A stretch of DNA of 64,000 bases, from the NCBI GenBank assembly GCA_039026955.1, contig JBCCLH010000026.1, positions 22,500 through 86,499 of the forward strand, in the 5' to 3' direction. Below are positions 52,455 through 60,807 of this stretch, piece after piece. This DNA comes from Kordia sp039026955 (lineage in GTDB: Bacteria; Bacteroidota; Bacteroidia; Flavobacteriales; Flavobacteriaceae). The first letter of the stretch is position 1. The number at the start of each line of letters is the position of its first letter. Position numbers and translations under genes: made by a program. Below the pieces are notes generated by a model. The model was not told the DNA's origin. It was given only the letters and a program-made list of their open reading frames with translations, and made no database searches.

Positions 52455-53837
52455 ATGATAAAACACAATACATACGCTATTTTTTTCTTGCTGACTTTTC
52501 TAATCAGTTGTTCTTCTGACGATAGTTCACCTGCTGAAGATTCTGGAAACACAACCGATCCGATAGTATTTTTAGGAGAAATCGACTGGATTACCACTTT
52601 AGGAGGTACGCAAGAAGATACCGCGCAAGATATCACTATGACTGCCGATGGCGGATATGCAATTGTAGGGTATACCGAAAGTATTGATGGCGATATTACC
52701 GATAATACTTCCGAACAAAATAACTATTGGGTAGCACGCTTGGATGCAGACGGAAGCTTACTTTGGAGCAAAACCTATGGTGGAACCGCAGACGATCGTG
52801 GAGAAGCCATCAAAACAACTGCTGATGGCGGATTTATCATTACAGGCTACAGCCGAAGTGGTGATGAAGATGTAAGTCAAAACAGCGGTTTTTATGACCA
52901 ATGGATCGTAAAGCTCGATGCTGCCGGAAACATTCAATGGGAAAAAAGTTTTGGTTTCTCTGGAAGCGATCAGGCTTTTGATATCATGCAAACTAGTGAT
53001 GGCGGCTACTTTACCACAGGATTTTTGGACATTACGGCTTCTGGCGGACAAGGAAGTGTGGGAAGACCTTCAAATTCAGAAGGAACTGTATCCTCCGAAC
53101 ACGGTGTTGGCGAATATTGGTGTCATAAACTAGACGCCACCGGAAACATTGTTTGGAGTCGTTATTTTGGCGGTAGTAACAACGATCGCTCCTACTCGAC
53201 TTTAGAAACTGATGACAACAGCTTTATCATTGTAGGTTCTTCAGAAAGTGACGATTTTGATATCACCAACAGTCAAGGAAGTTATGATTTTTGGGTGGTA
53301 AAAATGAGCAATACTGGCGATTTAATCTGGCAAAAATCCTATGGCGGCACTGGAATCGATATTGGGTATGACATTACCAAAACCAATGACGGAAACTATA
53401 TTGTGGTGGGAGATACGCGAAGTAATGACGGAAACATTTCCAATTTAAAAGGCTCTGCCGATTTTTGGATTATCAAAATAAATGATGCAGATGGTGCTTT
53501 GCTTTGGGAACGTACTTTTGGAGGAAGCGACTTTGAATCAGCACGTGGAATCACATCGTTACAAGATGGCGGTTACGCGATTGTTGGAAGTGCTAAAAGT
53601 GACAATGTAGATATAAATTCCAATTATGGTCAAAACGATTTTTGGGTGATCAAAATCTCGGAAACAGGCAACTTGACTTGGGAGAAAAACTTTGGCGGTT
53701 CGCAATTGGATATCGCCTTCAGTATTATAGAAACAAACGATAAAAAATTAGTCATTGCTGGAAGCACACAAAGCAATGATGGTGATATTGTAGAAAATAA
53801 AGGCATCAAAGATGCGTTGATTTTAAAAATAAAATAA
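52455..53837 (+). CDS. Lipoprotein with repeated DGGY propeller blades
   Basis: This 460-residue protein has a type II signal peptide (MIKHNTYAIFFLLTFLISC). About eight repeats of around 50 residues follow, each with an ADGGYAIVGYTES-like and a W..K.....W.K.YGG-like element (for example TADGGFIITGYSRSGDEDVS, LWSKTYGGTADDRG). They probably fold as a beta-propeller. It is outer-membrane or surface anchored. It lies 6 bp after the choice-of-anchor B lipoprotein gene and 4 bp before the MbnP gene, so co-translation is likely. No enzymatic residues can be named. Confidence 0.83.
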   Translation: MIKHNTYAIFFLLTFLISCSSDDSSPAEDSGNTTDPIVFLGEIDWITTLGGTQEDTAQDITMTADGGYAIVGYTESIDGDITDNTSEQNNYWVARLDADGSLLWSKTYGGTADDRGEAIKTTADGGFIITGYSRSGDEDVSQNSGFYDQWIVKLDAAGNIQWEKSFGFSGSDQAFDIMQTSDGGYFTTGFLDITASGGQGSVGRPSNSEGTVSSEHGVGEYWCHKLDATGNIVWSRYFGGSNNDRSYSTLETDDNSFIIVGSSESDDFDITNSQGSYDFWVVKMSNTGDLIWQKSYGGTGIDIGYDITKTNDGNYIVVGDTRSNDGNISNLKGSADFWIIKINDADGALLWERTFGGSDFESARGITSLQDGGYAIVGSAKSDNVDINSNYGQNDFWVIKISETGNLTWEKNFGGSQLDIAFSIIETNDKKLVIAGSTQSNDGDIVENKGIKDALILKIK

Positions 53838-53841
53838 CAAC

Positions 53842-54600
53842 ATGAAAAAGATAACTTACACCTTTGCATTAATCATATTAATATTAGCATCATCGTGTAA
53901 AGACGATTCTAATGCTATCGAAACCTCAGCTGTTGATATTACGTTTGACAACCGTATTTCAGCAACGCAAGATTTAACCTTAGGAACCACTGTATATGTA
54001 AATCAAAACAATGAAAGTGTCGTGACCAATGAATTGAAATACATCATTTCTAACATCGCTTTGATTCAAGACAACGGCACCATTTTCGAATATCCAAAAG
54101 ACGACTCATACTTTGTGATCAATGAAGAAGATCCAAGCAGTTTGACACTGAACTTGACAGAAATTCCAGTCGGGAATTATACACAAATCTCGTTTGGAAT
54201 TGGCGTTGATCAATCAAAATATCCATTGGATGGCGGCGTGATGAATTTCATTCCTACCGCAGAAGAAGCAGGCATGTTATGGAATTGGGCTGCAGGGTAT
54301 AAATTTCTCAAATTTGAAGGAATGTACACGCCACAAGGCGGAACCGAAGCTCCATTTGTCATTCATGTTGGAAGTCACGGGCAAAACTTAGACAACTACA
54401 AATTTGTAACGCTTCCATTAGCAAACACCATTTCTATTGCGACAGGAAATACCGCTGCTGTTAATGTAGAAGCATACATTCAAAATATTCTTGATGCAAC
54501 GAATCAAATAAAATTTGCAGATACAGACGACATTCAAGTAGATCCGGTAAATGCACCACGAATTGCTACCAATTTGGAAACTTCGTTTAGCGCGCAGTAA
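53842..54600 (+). CDS. MbnP-family lipoprotein (putative copper-binding)
   Basis: This 252-residue protein has signal peptide and lipobox LASSC (C19). The body matches the MbnP pattern: FDNRI..DLTLGTTVYVN, LKYIISNIALIQDNG, a middle FGIGVDQSKYP, and the Trp pair W147/W149 in MLWNWAAGYKFLKFEG. H175 and H179 (VIHVGSHGQN) follow. In studied MbnP proteins one Trp is oxidised to a kynurenine-type residue by the di-haem enzyme MbnH and takes part in copper binding. An MbnH/MauG-like gene lies 6 kb downstream on the same strand. It is the last gene of the four-gene operon; copper handling is an inference. Confidence 0.82.
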   Translation: MKKITYTFALIILILASSCKDDSNAIETSAVDITFDNRISATQDLTLGTTVYVNQNNESVVTNELKYIISNIALIQDNGTIFEYPKDDSYFVINEEDPSSLTLNLTEIPVGNYTQISFGIGVDQSKYPLDGGVMNFIPTAEEAGMLWNWAAGYKFLKFEGMYTPQGGTEAPFVIHVGSHGQNLDNYKFVTLPLANTISIATGNTAAVNVEAYIQNILDATNQIKFADTDDIQVDPVNAPRIATNLETSFSAQ

Positions 54601-54616
54601 ACTAAATACACGTAAA

Positions 54617-54636
54617 TACTGCATTTTGTAGTATCA
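54617..54636. promoter_or_regulatory. Palindrome with CATTTTG core upstream of the propeller kinase
   Basis: ATACTGCATTTTGTAGTAT (54616-54634) can form an 8-bp stem with one G-T pair and a TTT loop. The 14-mer TACTGCATTTTGTA (54617-54630) recurs exactly, inverted, at 60753-60766, and the related perfect palindrome ATCCTACATTTTGTAGGAT lies at 60711-60729. It is 17 bases after the MbnP stop and 54 bases before the kinase start. It could be an operator; a terminator is less likely because no T run follows. Confidence 0.5.
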
Positions 54637-54663
54637 CAACTTCGTTATAATTCTTACATTTAA

Positions 54664-54686
54664 GGAAACGTATGTTTCCTTAGGTG
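54664..54686 (+). promoter_or_regulatory. Leader hairpin and three-codon frame before a GTG start
   Basis: AAGGAAAC and GTTTCCTT flank a GTAT loop directly before TAG and then GTG. An ATG inside the hairpin opens ATG TTT CCT TAG, and the kinase GTG follows the TAG in the same frame with no gap. The AAGGA of the left arm is also the best ribosome binding candidate. Folding or reinitiation could therefore set the level of kinase translation. Confidence 0.4.
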
Positions 54687-57479
54687 AAGAAAATTAGTAT
54701 ATACAGCATTCTTTTACTCAACTGTTTTGTCCTACGTGCACAATATTGGACACAACAGCATTACAATGTGGAGAATGGTTTGCCTGACAATTACACCTTT
54801 GCCATTGAAAAGTTTCAAGATGAAATGTATGTCGCTACCGATGGCGGATTGGCAACGTTTGATGGAATCAATTTTAAAATACACAACCGAAAAAAAATTC
54901 GATATCCTGTAGCGTTATTAAATCGAAATGATAGCATTTTGTATATCGGTTCTTGGTTGGATGGCATTTTGTCAAAGAAAGGAAACCAAATCAAGAACAT
55001 CTATCCAGATCGCATCAATAGGATTTTACAGAATGATGGCAAATTGCTTATCTACAATACCTATCGTCGTTACGCACTGATGACTTTTGATGCAAACAAT
55101 GCTTTAGACACCATCATCGATCTTAATGAACGATTTGACAAAAACCGACGCATTGCCATTGATAAATCGTTTATTTACATCAGCGAAGATCAGCAAATTT
55201 TCAGGTATGATTGGCAAGGAAATCAACAACAAAACTTTCCGTATGAACCTGAAACAAAAGTAGAAGCCTTCTGCAGTTTTGGTCAGTTTCTCTTTTTTGG
55301 AGATGAAAATGGCAACTTAACTTGGATTTCCAAGACAAATTCAACCCAAAAACAAAGCTATCATTTTAAAGAACCGTACACCATACAACAGATAAAACCA
55401 TACACAAAAAATCAAGTTTTAGTACAGTTCAAACATCGCGCAGAATATAGTAGTGTGTACATTGTAACCTTTTCCGATGATTTTTCTAGCGTGCTAAAAA
55501 CAGAATGCATTCTCAACATAAAATACGGTATTAGCGACATTTTTATCGATCAGGAAACCATCTACATTGCGAGTTACGGTAATGGGATTTATAAAATATT
55601 TCCATCGCTTTTTAAATCATATCCTATCAATGCGTATCAAATTCCTGTGCCAAAATTCAGTTATGAAAATGAGGAAGGAAACATGGTATTTGCCACCGAA
55701 AATGTATCGTATATACTCAAAGAAAAAGATACGTTTATCCAACAGAAAAATAAATTTCGACTCAATACGATTTTCAAATTTCAAGGTGAACGGTATTTTT
55801 CTTCACATGATAGTTTGTACAATTCGTCTTTTGAAGTCGTCAATAACAATCGTATTGATAATTTCTTATACGCCAAAAAGAACGACATCGTTTTCTATTC
55901 CAAATATTGGGCAATTCGCTATCATAAAGGCGAACGGCAGGATTTGTTTTGCATTCAATACAACAAAAAGGACAAAAAAATAAATACAGGCATTTATTTC
56001 AATGACAAAATTTACATCGGCACACAAATTGGCATCAAAAAATACGAGAAGACGCTACCGGCAGATACGTGGGTAGAAACCCAAGACAGTTTGTTGCTCA
56101 AAACCTTTGCACAGCGTGTGGTGCGGAAAATGATTGCTCACAAAGATCAGATTGTCATTGCCACTCCGTATGAAGCGTATATTTATGGCAACAACAGCAT
56201 TCAACCCTTGCAATTTACAGGAGAAGACATTTATATCAACGATATTTTTGTGGACGCTCAAGACCGAATTTATTTTGCCACCAACAAAGGTTTTTGGATT
56301 CTTACGGAAGGTTTTGAATATCATTTCAACACAAAAAACGGCACCAATTCGGACAATATTTACAGTTTCTATCAAGATTCCAAAGGCATCATTTGGATCA
56401 TTTCTGGAAATGGAATCATGGAATTCAATCCGAAGCTGTTAGACATTACCATTCCACCAAAAATAGAAATTTATCAGACTGATATTCAGAACGATCACGT
56501 CGAAATTGCTTTTAAAAGTAGTACGCGTTATTTCTCGGAAGCGGTGCAGTTTGAGTACAAAATAAACAAGTCTGAATGGCGCAAAATGGATCGGAAAACG
56601 CTTGAGATGAGCAATTTAAAACCTGGCGATTATTTGGTAGCATTCCGCGGAAGACGTGTGAATAGCGAATGGTCAATTCCGCAAACGATTCGCTTTCGCA
56701 TTGAACCCAAATGGTATCAAATTACTGTAATTAAAGTGTTTATTTTTAGTGCGATTACCCTTCTGTTATTAGGAGTTTTGTGGTATCGCTTACGCGTCAT
56801 TAAACGCAGAAACGCCACTTTATCCAATGAAATCAACCGACGCATCTTTTTAGAACACAAAGTAGAAAACCTCCGCGAAGAAGTGGCGCGCGATTTCCAC
56901 GACGAGATTGGAAATAAAATTGCTTCTGTCATTGGTTTGTCTAATAATTTAAAACACAGCGAAAAAGTTACGTCTCCGAAAGTGGATAAAATTACCTCGC
57001 TTTCCAAAGAAATTTATCATACTGCAAAAGACTTTGTGTGGTCTTTAAATCCGAAAAATAATAATATTGAAAGCTTGTGTAAATATTTGAGAGATTATGG
57101 GGAAAACTTTTTTTATCTCTTTGACGAAATTGACTTTCTATACAAAGAAATAGACATCATTCCGATTGACATTTCCTATATCAAAAGCCGCAACATCATT
57201 TTAGCCTACAAAGAAATTTTAGCCAATATCATCAAACATTCAAAAGCCACCAAAGTGGTGTTCAAAGCACATTTGGAAAATGCTATGTTCACCATTCAAA
57301 TCAAAGACAATGGCGTCGGAATTGACCAAGTGACTTCGCAGCATGGAAATGGTTTGAAAAATATTAAAAAACGCATGGAAACCATCAACGCCAACACCTA
57401 CATTGAAAAATCGGAAGGTGTTTGCTATACGTTTGTGTTAGATTTAGAAGAAGAATTGATCAAAATTAACGAATCATGA
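54684..57479 (+). CDS. Propeller-Y_Y_Y sensor histidine kinase
   Basis: Translation begins at GTG and the signal peptide KKISIYSILLLNCFVLRAQ follows; 931 residues. A periplasmic two-component-regulator propeller (about 25-600, blades such as LPDNYTFAIEKFQDEMYVAT and IYSFYQDSKGIIWIISGNGI) leads to a Y_Y_Y-like domain (about 612-672). One membrane helix spans about 679-702 (VFIFSAITLLLLGVLWYRL). The cytoplasmic HisKA_3 region has H739 in VARDFHDEIGNK. The HATPase domain shows ANIIKHSKATKV, DNGVGID and GNGLKNIKKRM. It senses an envelope signal and passes phosphate to the LuxR-type regulator that overlaps it by 4 bases. Confidence 0.93.
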   Translation: MKKISIYSILLLNCFVLRAQYWTQQHYNVENGLPDNYTFAIEKFQDEMYVATDGGLATFDGINFKIHNRKKIRYPVALLNRNDSILYIGSWLDGILSKKGNQIKNIYPDRINRILQNDGKLLIYNTYRRYALMTFDANNALDTIIDLNERFDKNRRIAIDKSFIYISEDQQIFRYDWQGNQQQNFPYEPETKVEAFCSFGQFLFFGDENGNLTWISKTNSTQKQSYHFKEPYTIQQIKPYTKNQVLVQFKHRAEYSSVYIVTFSDDFSSVLKTECILNIKYGISDIFIDQETIYIASYGNGIYKIFPSLFKSYPINAYQIPVPKFSYENEEGNMVFATENVSYILKEKDTFIQQKNKFRLNTIFKFQGERYFSSHDSLYNSSFEVVNNNRIDNFLYAKKNDIVFYSKYWAIRYHKGERQDLFCIQYNKKDKKINTGIYFNDKIYIGTQIGIKKYEKTLPADTWVETQDSLLLKTFAQRVVRKMIAHKDQIVIATPYEAYIYGNNSIQPLQFTGEDIYINDIFVDAQDRIYFATNKGFWILTEGFEYHFNTKNGTNSDNIYSFYQDSKGIIWIISGNGIMEFNPKLLDITIPPKIEIYQTDIQNDHVEIAFKSSTRYFSEAVQFEYKINKSEWRKMDRKTLEMSNLKPGDYLVAFRGRRVNSEWSIPQTIRFRIEPKWYQITVIKVFIFSAITLLLLGVLWYRLRVIKRRNATLSNEINRRIFLEHKVENLREEVARDFHDEIGNKIASVIGLSNNLKHSEKVTSPKVDKITSLSKEIYHTAKDFVWSLNPKNNNIESLCKYLRDYGENFFYLFDEIDFLYKEIDIIPIDISYIKSRNIILAYKEILANIIKHSKATKVVFKAHLENAMFTIQIKDNGVGIDQVTSQHGNGLKNIKKRMETINANTYIEKSEGVCYTFVLDLEEELIKINES

Positions 57480-58105
57480 AAAAAAAATACATTTCAGTCA
57501 TCGAAGACAACGCGATTTTCCGCGAAAATATGGCTGCTTACATTCAACAACTCGACAATTATTTTTTACTCGGTGTGTATGAAGATTTCGAATCTGCCTT
57601 TGACGATTTTAAATCGGGAAACCATCCGGATATTGTCTTAATGGACATCGGATTGCCAGGCATCAACGGGATTGAAGGCACCAAACGCATCAAACAACAC
57701 TATCCAAAAACCGAATTGATTATTGTGACAGTTTTTGAAGATAGCAACATGGTTTTTGAAGCCTTAAAAGCTGGTGCCTGTGGTTATTTGACCAAAAGTT
57801 TAGGTTTGCCAGAATTGACCAAAGCTCTGGAAGATTTGAAAAAAGGCGGCGCGCCAATGAGCAATAAAATCGCCAAAATGGTCGTGGAATCATTTCAACT
57901 GAATCATCAAGACAATACGTTATCCAAACGTGAAAAAGAAGTGCTTTCACTGCTTGCACAAGGCAAAACCTACAGTACAATTGCAGAAGAATTATTTGTC
58001 TCCAAAACAACCGTTCGCACACACATTCGAAACATTTATCAAAAACTGCATGTCAACTCGAAAGCAGAAGCCATTCAACTAGCAAACGAAAAGAAGATGA
58101 TATAA
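57476..58105 (+). CDS. NarL/LuxR-type response regulator
   Basis: This 209-residue protein has a receiver domain with acidic E10/D11 and phospho-acceptor D57 (DIVLMDIGLPG). A LuxR-type helix-turn-helix spans about 145-205 (LSKREKEVLSLLAQGKTYST, then VSKTTVRTHIRNIYQKLHVN). It overlaps the kinase gene by 4 bases (ATGA). The shared palindrome in front of the kinase gene and in the lanthipeptide/peroxidase promoter region is a candidate target site, not proved. Confidence 0.94.
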   Translation: MKKKYISVIEDNAIFRENMAAYIQQLDNYFLLGVYEDFESAFDDFKSGNHPDIVLMDIGLPGINGIEGTKRIKQHYPKTELIIVTVFEDSNMVFEALKAGACGYLTKSLGLPELTKALEDLKKGGAPMSNKIAKMVVESFQLNHQDNTLSKREKEVLSLLAQGKTYSTIAEELFVSKTTVRTHIRNIYQKLHVNSKAEAIQLANEKKMI

Positions 58106-58169
58106 AAATTGCTTTCACATGGTGAATTTAGGTGAGATTTTGTAGTTTTATTTCAGTAATTTGGAACTC

Positions 58170-59003
58170 ATGAAATTCGACACCATTACCGCTTTTAACG
58201 ACTACACCAACGTACGCGCTCCGAAACACGAGTTGCTCGATATTGGTGCATATCCTTCGGATTTCCTGCTTGCTTCGAGTCCTGTGTATCCAAATTTCTA
58301 TCGGATTTCGATCAAGTATGGATTGGAAAACGATAAGGAAAAAGGCTTTATGTATTTTTCAAGTCCCAATCAACCGATTGAATGGCAAACCGATGTGCCT
58401 TGGAAAGGATTTTACATCAACATTACGGAAGATTTAATTTCCAACAATCAGCATTTGCAATATTCGTTTTTAAACTACGGATTGCACGAACCTTTGTATC
58501 TAAAAGCAGAAGAAGAAATCAGCATCACACAACAATTTAAAGCGGCGTTTGAGGAATATAACAAAGCTGTTTTTTCTACCGATTTACTCCTCGCCTATTG
58601 CAATCTCATTTTTGCACATGTAGGGCAATTTTACAAACGACAATTCGGCGAACGCAAAGAACAATACAGTCAATTGGTGAACAACTTTTTTTCACTTTTG
58701 GAAAATTATTATTCACAAAACCAAGCGCCACGTACCATTGCACAACCTTCCGTACAGTATTTTGCCAACAAACTCAATGTGACGCCAAATTACTTAAGCG
58801 ATGTAATTAAATTTTACTCTGGAAAACCTGCATTAGAGCACATTCATCAACACATTGTCAACGTCGCAAAATCACTGTTGCTTCAAAAAAAGTACACCAT
58901 TTCGGAAATTGCTTATCAACTTGGTTTTGAATATCCGAATTATTTCTCGCGTCTTTTTCGAAAAATTACAGGTGTTTCTCCTTCTAATTTTTCAAACCTG
59001 TAA
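58170..59003 (+). CDS. AraC-family transcriptional regulator
   Basis: I start at the ATG of MKFDTITAFNDYTNVRAPKH (277 residues); the frame upstream opens only with TTG. The N-terminal domain (about 1-160) has an AraC-type ligand-binding look without a recognised family. The C-terminal double helix-turn-helix spans about 180-275 (YFANKLNVTPNYLSDVIKFY, then SEIAYQLGFEYPNYFSRLFR). It lies 64 bp after the response regulator and 89 bp before a hydrolase gene on the same strand; regulation of that hydrolase is plausible. Confidence 0.9.
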   Translation: MKFDTITAFNDYTNVRAPKHELLDIGAYPSDFLLASSPVYPNFYRISIKYGLENDKEKGFMYFSSPNQPIEWQTDVPWKGFYINITEDLISNNQHLQYSFLNYGLHEPLYLKAEEEISITQQFKAAFEEYNKAVFSTDLLLAYCNLIFAHVGQFYKRQFGERKEQYSQLVNNFFSLLENYYSQNQAPRTIAQPSVQYFANKLNVTPNYLSDVIKFYSGKPALEHIHQHIVNVAKSLLLQKKYTISEIAYQLGFEYPNYFSRLFRKITGVSPSNFSNL

Positions 59004-59092
59004 TTTGTATCCTATTTGCCTTAATTTGTCTTCGTAGTTTCTACAAAAAGTGAAAGATCTTTGCGTCATTATATTCACTAAAAGCAACGATC

Positions 59093-60109
59093 ATGTTTGA
59101 CAAAACTTTAAAGTATACAATCGATAATACGCTCAAAGGCAGAATGGGCGAAGCAGCTTACAACAAAGCTATTGAACAACAAAAAACCATTTCCCAAGAA
59201 GCATACGGAACTGTAAAATATTTGGCAGAATTTGCCGTGCGTCCGATGTTCCGAACGCCTGTACATAAAACACCCGCCGATCACGGAATGACGGTTTGGG
59301 AAGATGTATTTTTCCCATCAAGCGATGGAACTCCGTTGGAAGGTTGGTACATTCCATCCATACAAAGCGAATCTGACAAGTTGATTATTATCAATCATCC
59401 TATGCCGATGAGTCGTTCTGGTTTTACGGGTCATTTTGGCGCACCTTTTTCGAGCGTTGACACCTTAGAAATTGATTTTGTAGCACATATGCGTCATCTT
59501 TCAGAAGCTGGTTATAATATTTTGGCGTACGATTTAAGAAATCACGGAAATAGTGGTGCTGCCAATGGTGGCATTTGCGGAATTGGTCGCTACGAATGGC
59601 GCGATGTGGTGGGTGCGCAGGAATACGTGCAAAATCACCCAAAATTAAGTCAAATGAAATGCGCATTGTACAACCGATGCACAGGCGGAAATGCCGCATA
59701 TGAAGCAATGTACAGACGTCCAGAATTGTTTGAAGACATCAAATGTTTCTTTGGTCCATTAACGGTTTCCATGACAGCATTGATGCGTTCGTTTGCAGGT
59801 TTAATGAATTTAGATTCATACCTAGAATTGATGGATTTGGAACAAATTAAATTAGGAGGTTTTACCAATAGCGAAATGCGTCCGCAAGACTATGCACACG
59901 CTGTCAAAGTTCCGTATTTTATGGCACAAGTGATAGACGATGTTTGGACGGACAATCCAAAAGATGCACAAGAAATTTTTGATAACATTGGTTCGGAAGA
60001 AAAGGAATTATTCTGGATTACCGACACCAATCGCAGATTTGACGGATACAATTATTTTGGTGAATACCCAGAAAAGATGCTTGCTTTTTTTGAGAAATAT
60101 TTGAAGTAA
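59093..60109 (+). CDS. Alpha/beta-hydrolase-fold protein with Cys at the nucleophile position
   Basis: This 338-residue protein has alpha/beta hydrolase features: DGTPLEGWYIPS, LIIINHPMP, AYDLRNHGNSG and the elbow YNRCTGGNAAY. There C196 stands where Ser is usual, as in dienelactone hydrolase-type enzymes. An acidic pair follows in AQVIDDVWTDN. I see no His at the place expected for the triad (ITDTNRRFDGYNYFGEYPE), so the activity may be altered or lost. It follows an AraC regulator gene, a common regulator-enzyme arrangement. Confidence 0.8.
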   Translation: MFDKTLKYTIDNTLKGRMGEAAYNKAIEQQKTISQEAYGTVKYLAEFAVRPMFRTPVHKTPADHGMTVWEDVFFPSSDGTPLEGWYIPSIQSESDKLIIINHPMPMSRSGFTGHFGAPFSSVDTLEIDFVAHMRHLSEAGYNILAYDLRNHGNSGAANGGICGIGRYEWRDVVGAQEYVQNHPKLSQMKCALYNRCTGGNAAYEAMYRRPELFEDIKCFFGPLTVSMTALMRSFAGLMNLDSYLELMDLEQIKLGGFTNSEMRPQDYAHAVKVPYFMAQVIDDVWTDNPKDAQEIFDNIGSEEKELFWITDTNRRFDGYNYFGEYPEKMLAFFEKYLK

Positions 60110-60119
60110 GTAATTCAAC

Positions 60120-60371
60120 GTGAGTTCGATATAAAAAGTCATCAAATTACTCGTAATTGATTGGAAAAGGTACTTGTCAGTTCGAGCATTATCGAAATTA
60201 AAATGCATTTTAATTGAAGATACCTAGCGAAGCTATCGAGAACAGTTTGAAAATATATGCTTCAATTCAATCTCATGAGCTACGCTCGGTATCTACGATA
60301 ATGCTCGATTTGACAATTTATACAAGTTATTGACGATTATACGCTTAACAGAATAGTTATATCAAACTCAC
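60120..60371. repeat. MITE-like element, family A copy 6
   Basis: The ends AACGTGAGTTCGATATAA and (inverted) AACGTGAGTTTGATATAA frame 252 bp. Inner arms are TGTCAGTTCGAGC (about 60176) and GCTCGATTTGACA (about 60303-60315). Two inner palindromes (ATACCTAGCGAAGCTATCGA; GAGCTACGCTCGGTATCTAC) link it to copies 1 and 5. It starts 11 bases after the hydrolase stop and fills the gap before the lanthipeptide terminator. Confidence 0.78.
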
Positions 60372-60392
60372 GTTAATTCATATAAAACAAAA

Positions 60393-60443
60393 AACTCACA
60401 GCCCAACATCATAAACCTAAAACGTGGGTGTTGTCTGTGAGTT
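60393..60443 (-). terminator. Terminator of the lanthipeptide gene
   Basis: AACTCACAG (60393-60401) pairs with CTGTGAGTT (60435-60443). The stem can extend through imperfect pairing of the CCAACA and TGTTG parts. Read on the minus strand it runs into TTTTTTGTTTTAT. It lies 21 bases beyond the precursor stop. Confidence 0.75.
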
Positions 60444-60463
60444 AAAACATTGCTAAGGAATTC

Positions 60464-60655
60464 CTAACAATACCAAGAATTACATCCAGCGCAATACGTG
60501 TACGTCGCTTGTGTAGCGCATTTACCTATGAGTGATCTGGTACATGCAAAATTCCCCGAAGCTGCTGCTCCGCCATTAATTTCAATTTTGTTTAAATTTG
60601 AAACTTTCTTTTTCGATAGGGCTAACCCTTTTTTGAAATTTTGTTTTTTCATCAT
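60464..60655 (-). CDS. Class I lanthipeptide-type precursor with GG leader
   Basis: This 63-residue protein starts with two Met codons; MKKQNFKKGLALSKKKVSNL is typical of Bacteroidota natural-product leaders. The leader ends at IEINGG, a double-glycine cleavage site. The core (AAASGNFACTRSLIGKCATQ then ATYTYCAGCNSWYC) has five Cys and seven Ser/Thr, enough for several (methyl)lanthionine rings. No LanB/LanC dehydratase or cyclase, bifunctional enzyme or peptidase-transporter is in the window, so it depends on enzymes encoded elsewhere or is an orphan. It is divergent from the cytochrome c peroxidase gene. Confidence 0.82.
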   Translation of the reverse strand: MMKKQNFKKGLALSKKKVSNLNKIEINGGAAASGNFACTRSLIGKCATQATYTYCAGCNSWYC

Positions 60656-60710
60656 TGTATTTTTTTGATTTGTAATACTCCAAAGCTATTGGAAACAGAA
60701 GTCATCACAA

Positions 60711-60766
60711 TCCTACATTTTGTAGGATTCAACCAGCTACCCAAAAAATAATACAAAATGCAGTAG
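60711..60766. promoter_or_regulatory. Two CATTTTG-core sites between the lanthipeptide and peroxidase genes
   Basis: A perfect 9-bp stem with TTT loop (ATCCTACATTTTGTAGGAT at 60711-60729, one more pair on each side) is followed 23 bases later by TACAAAATGCAGTA (60753-60766). That is the exact inverse of the 14-mer in front of the propeller kinase. Both lie in the 152-bp divergent promoter region. A shared regulator is a reasonable inference. Confidence 0.5.
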
Positions 60767-60807
60767 GCTTGCGCAATCAAGTGACATTTGGTATCTTAGC
60801 AATAGCT

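Noticed and set aside
60118..60375. Family A elements as simple rho-independent terminators
   Set aside because: They are 184-302 bp with conserved outer ends far from the inner palindromes and lack T runs; dedicated terminators are found separately beside two of them.
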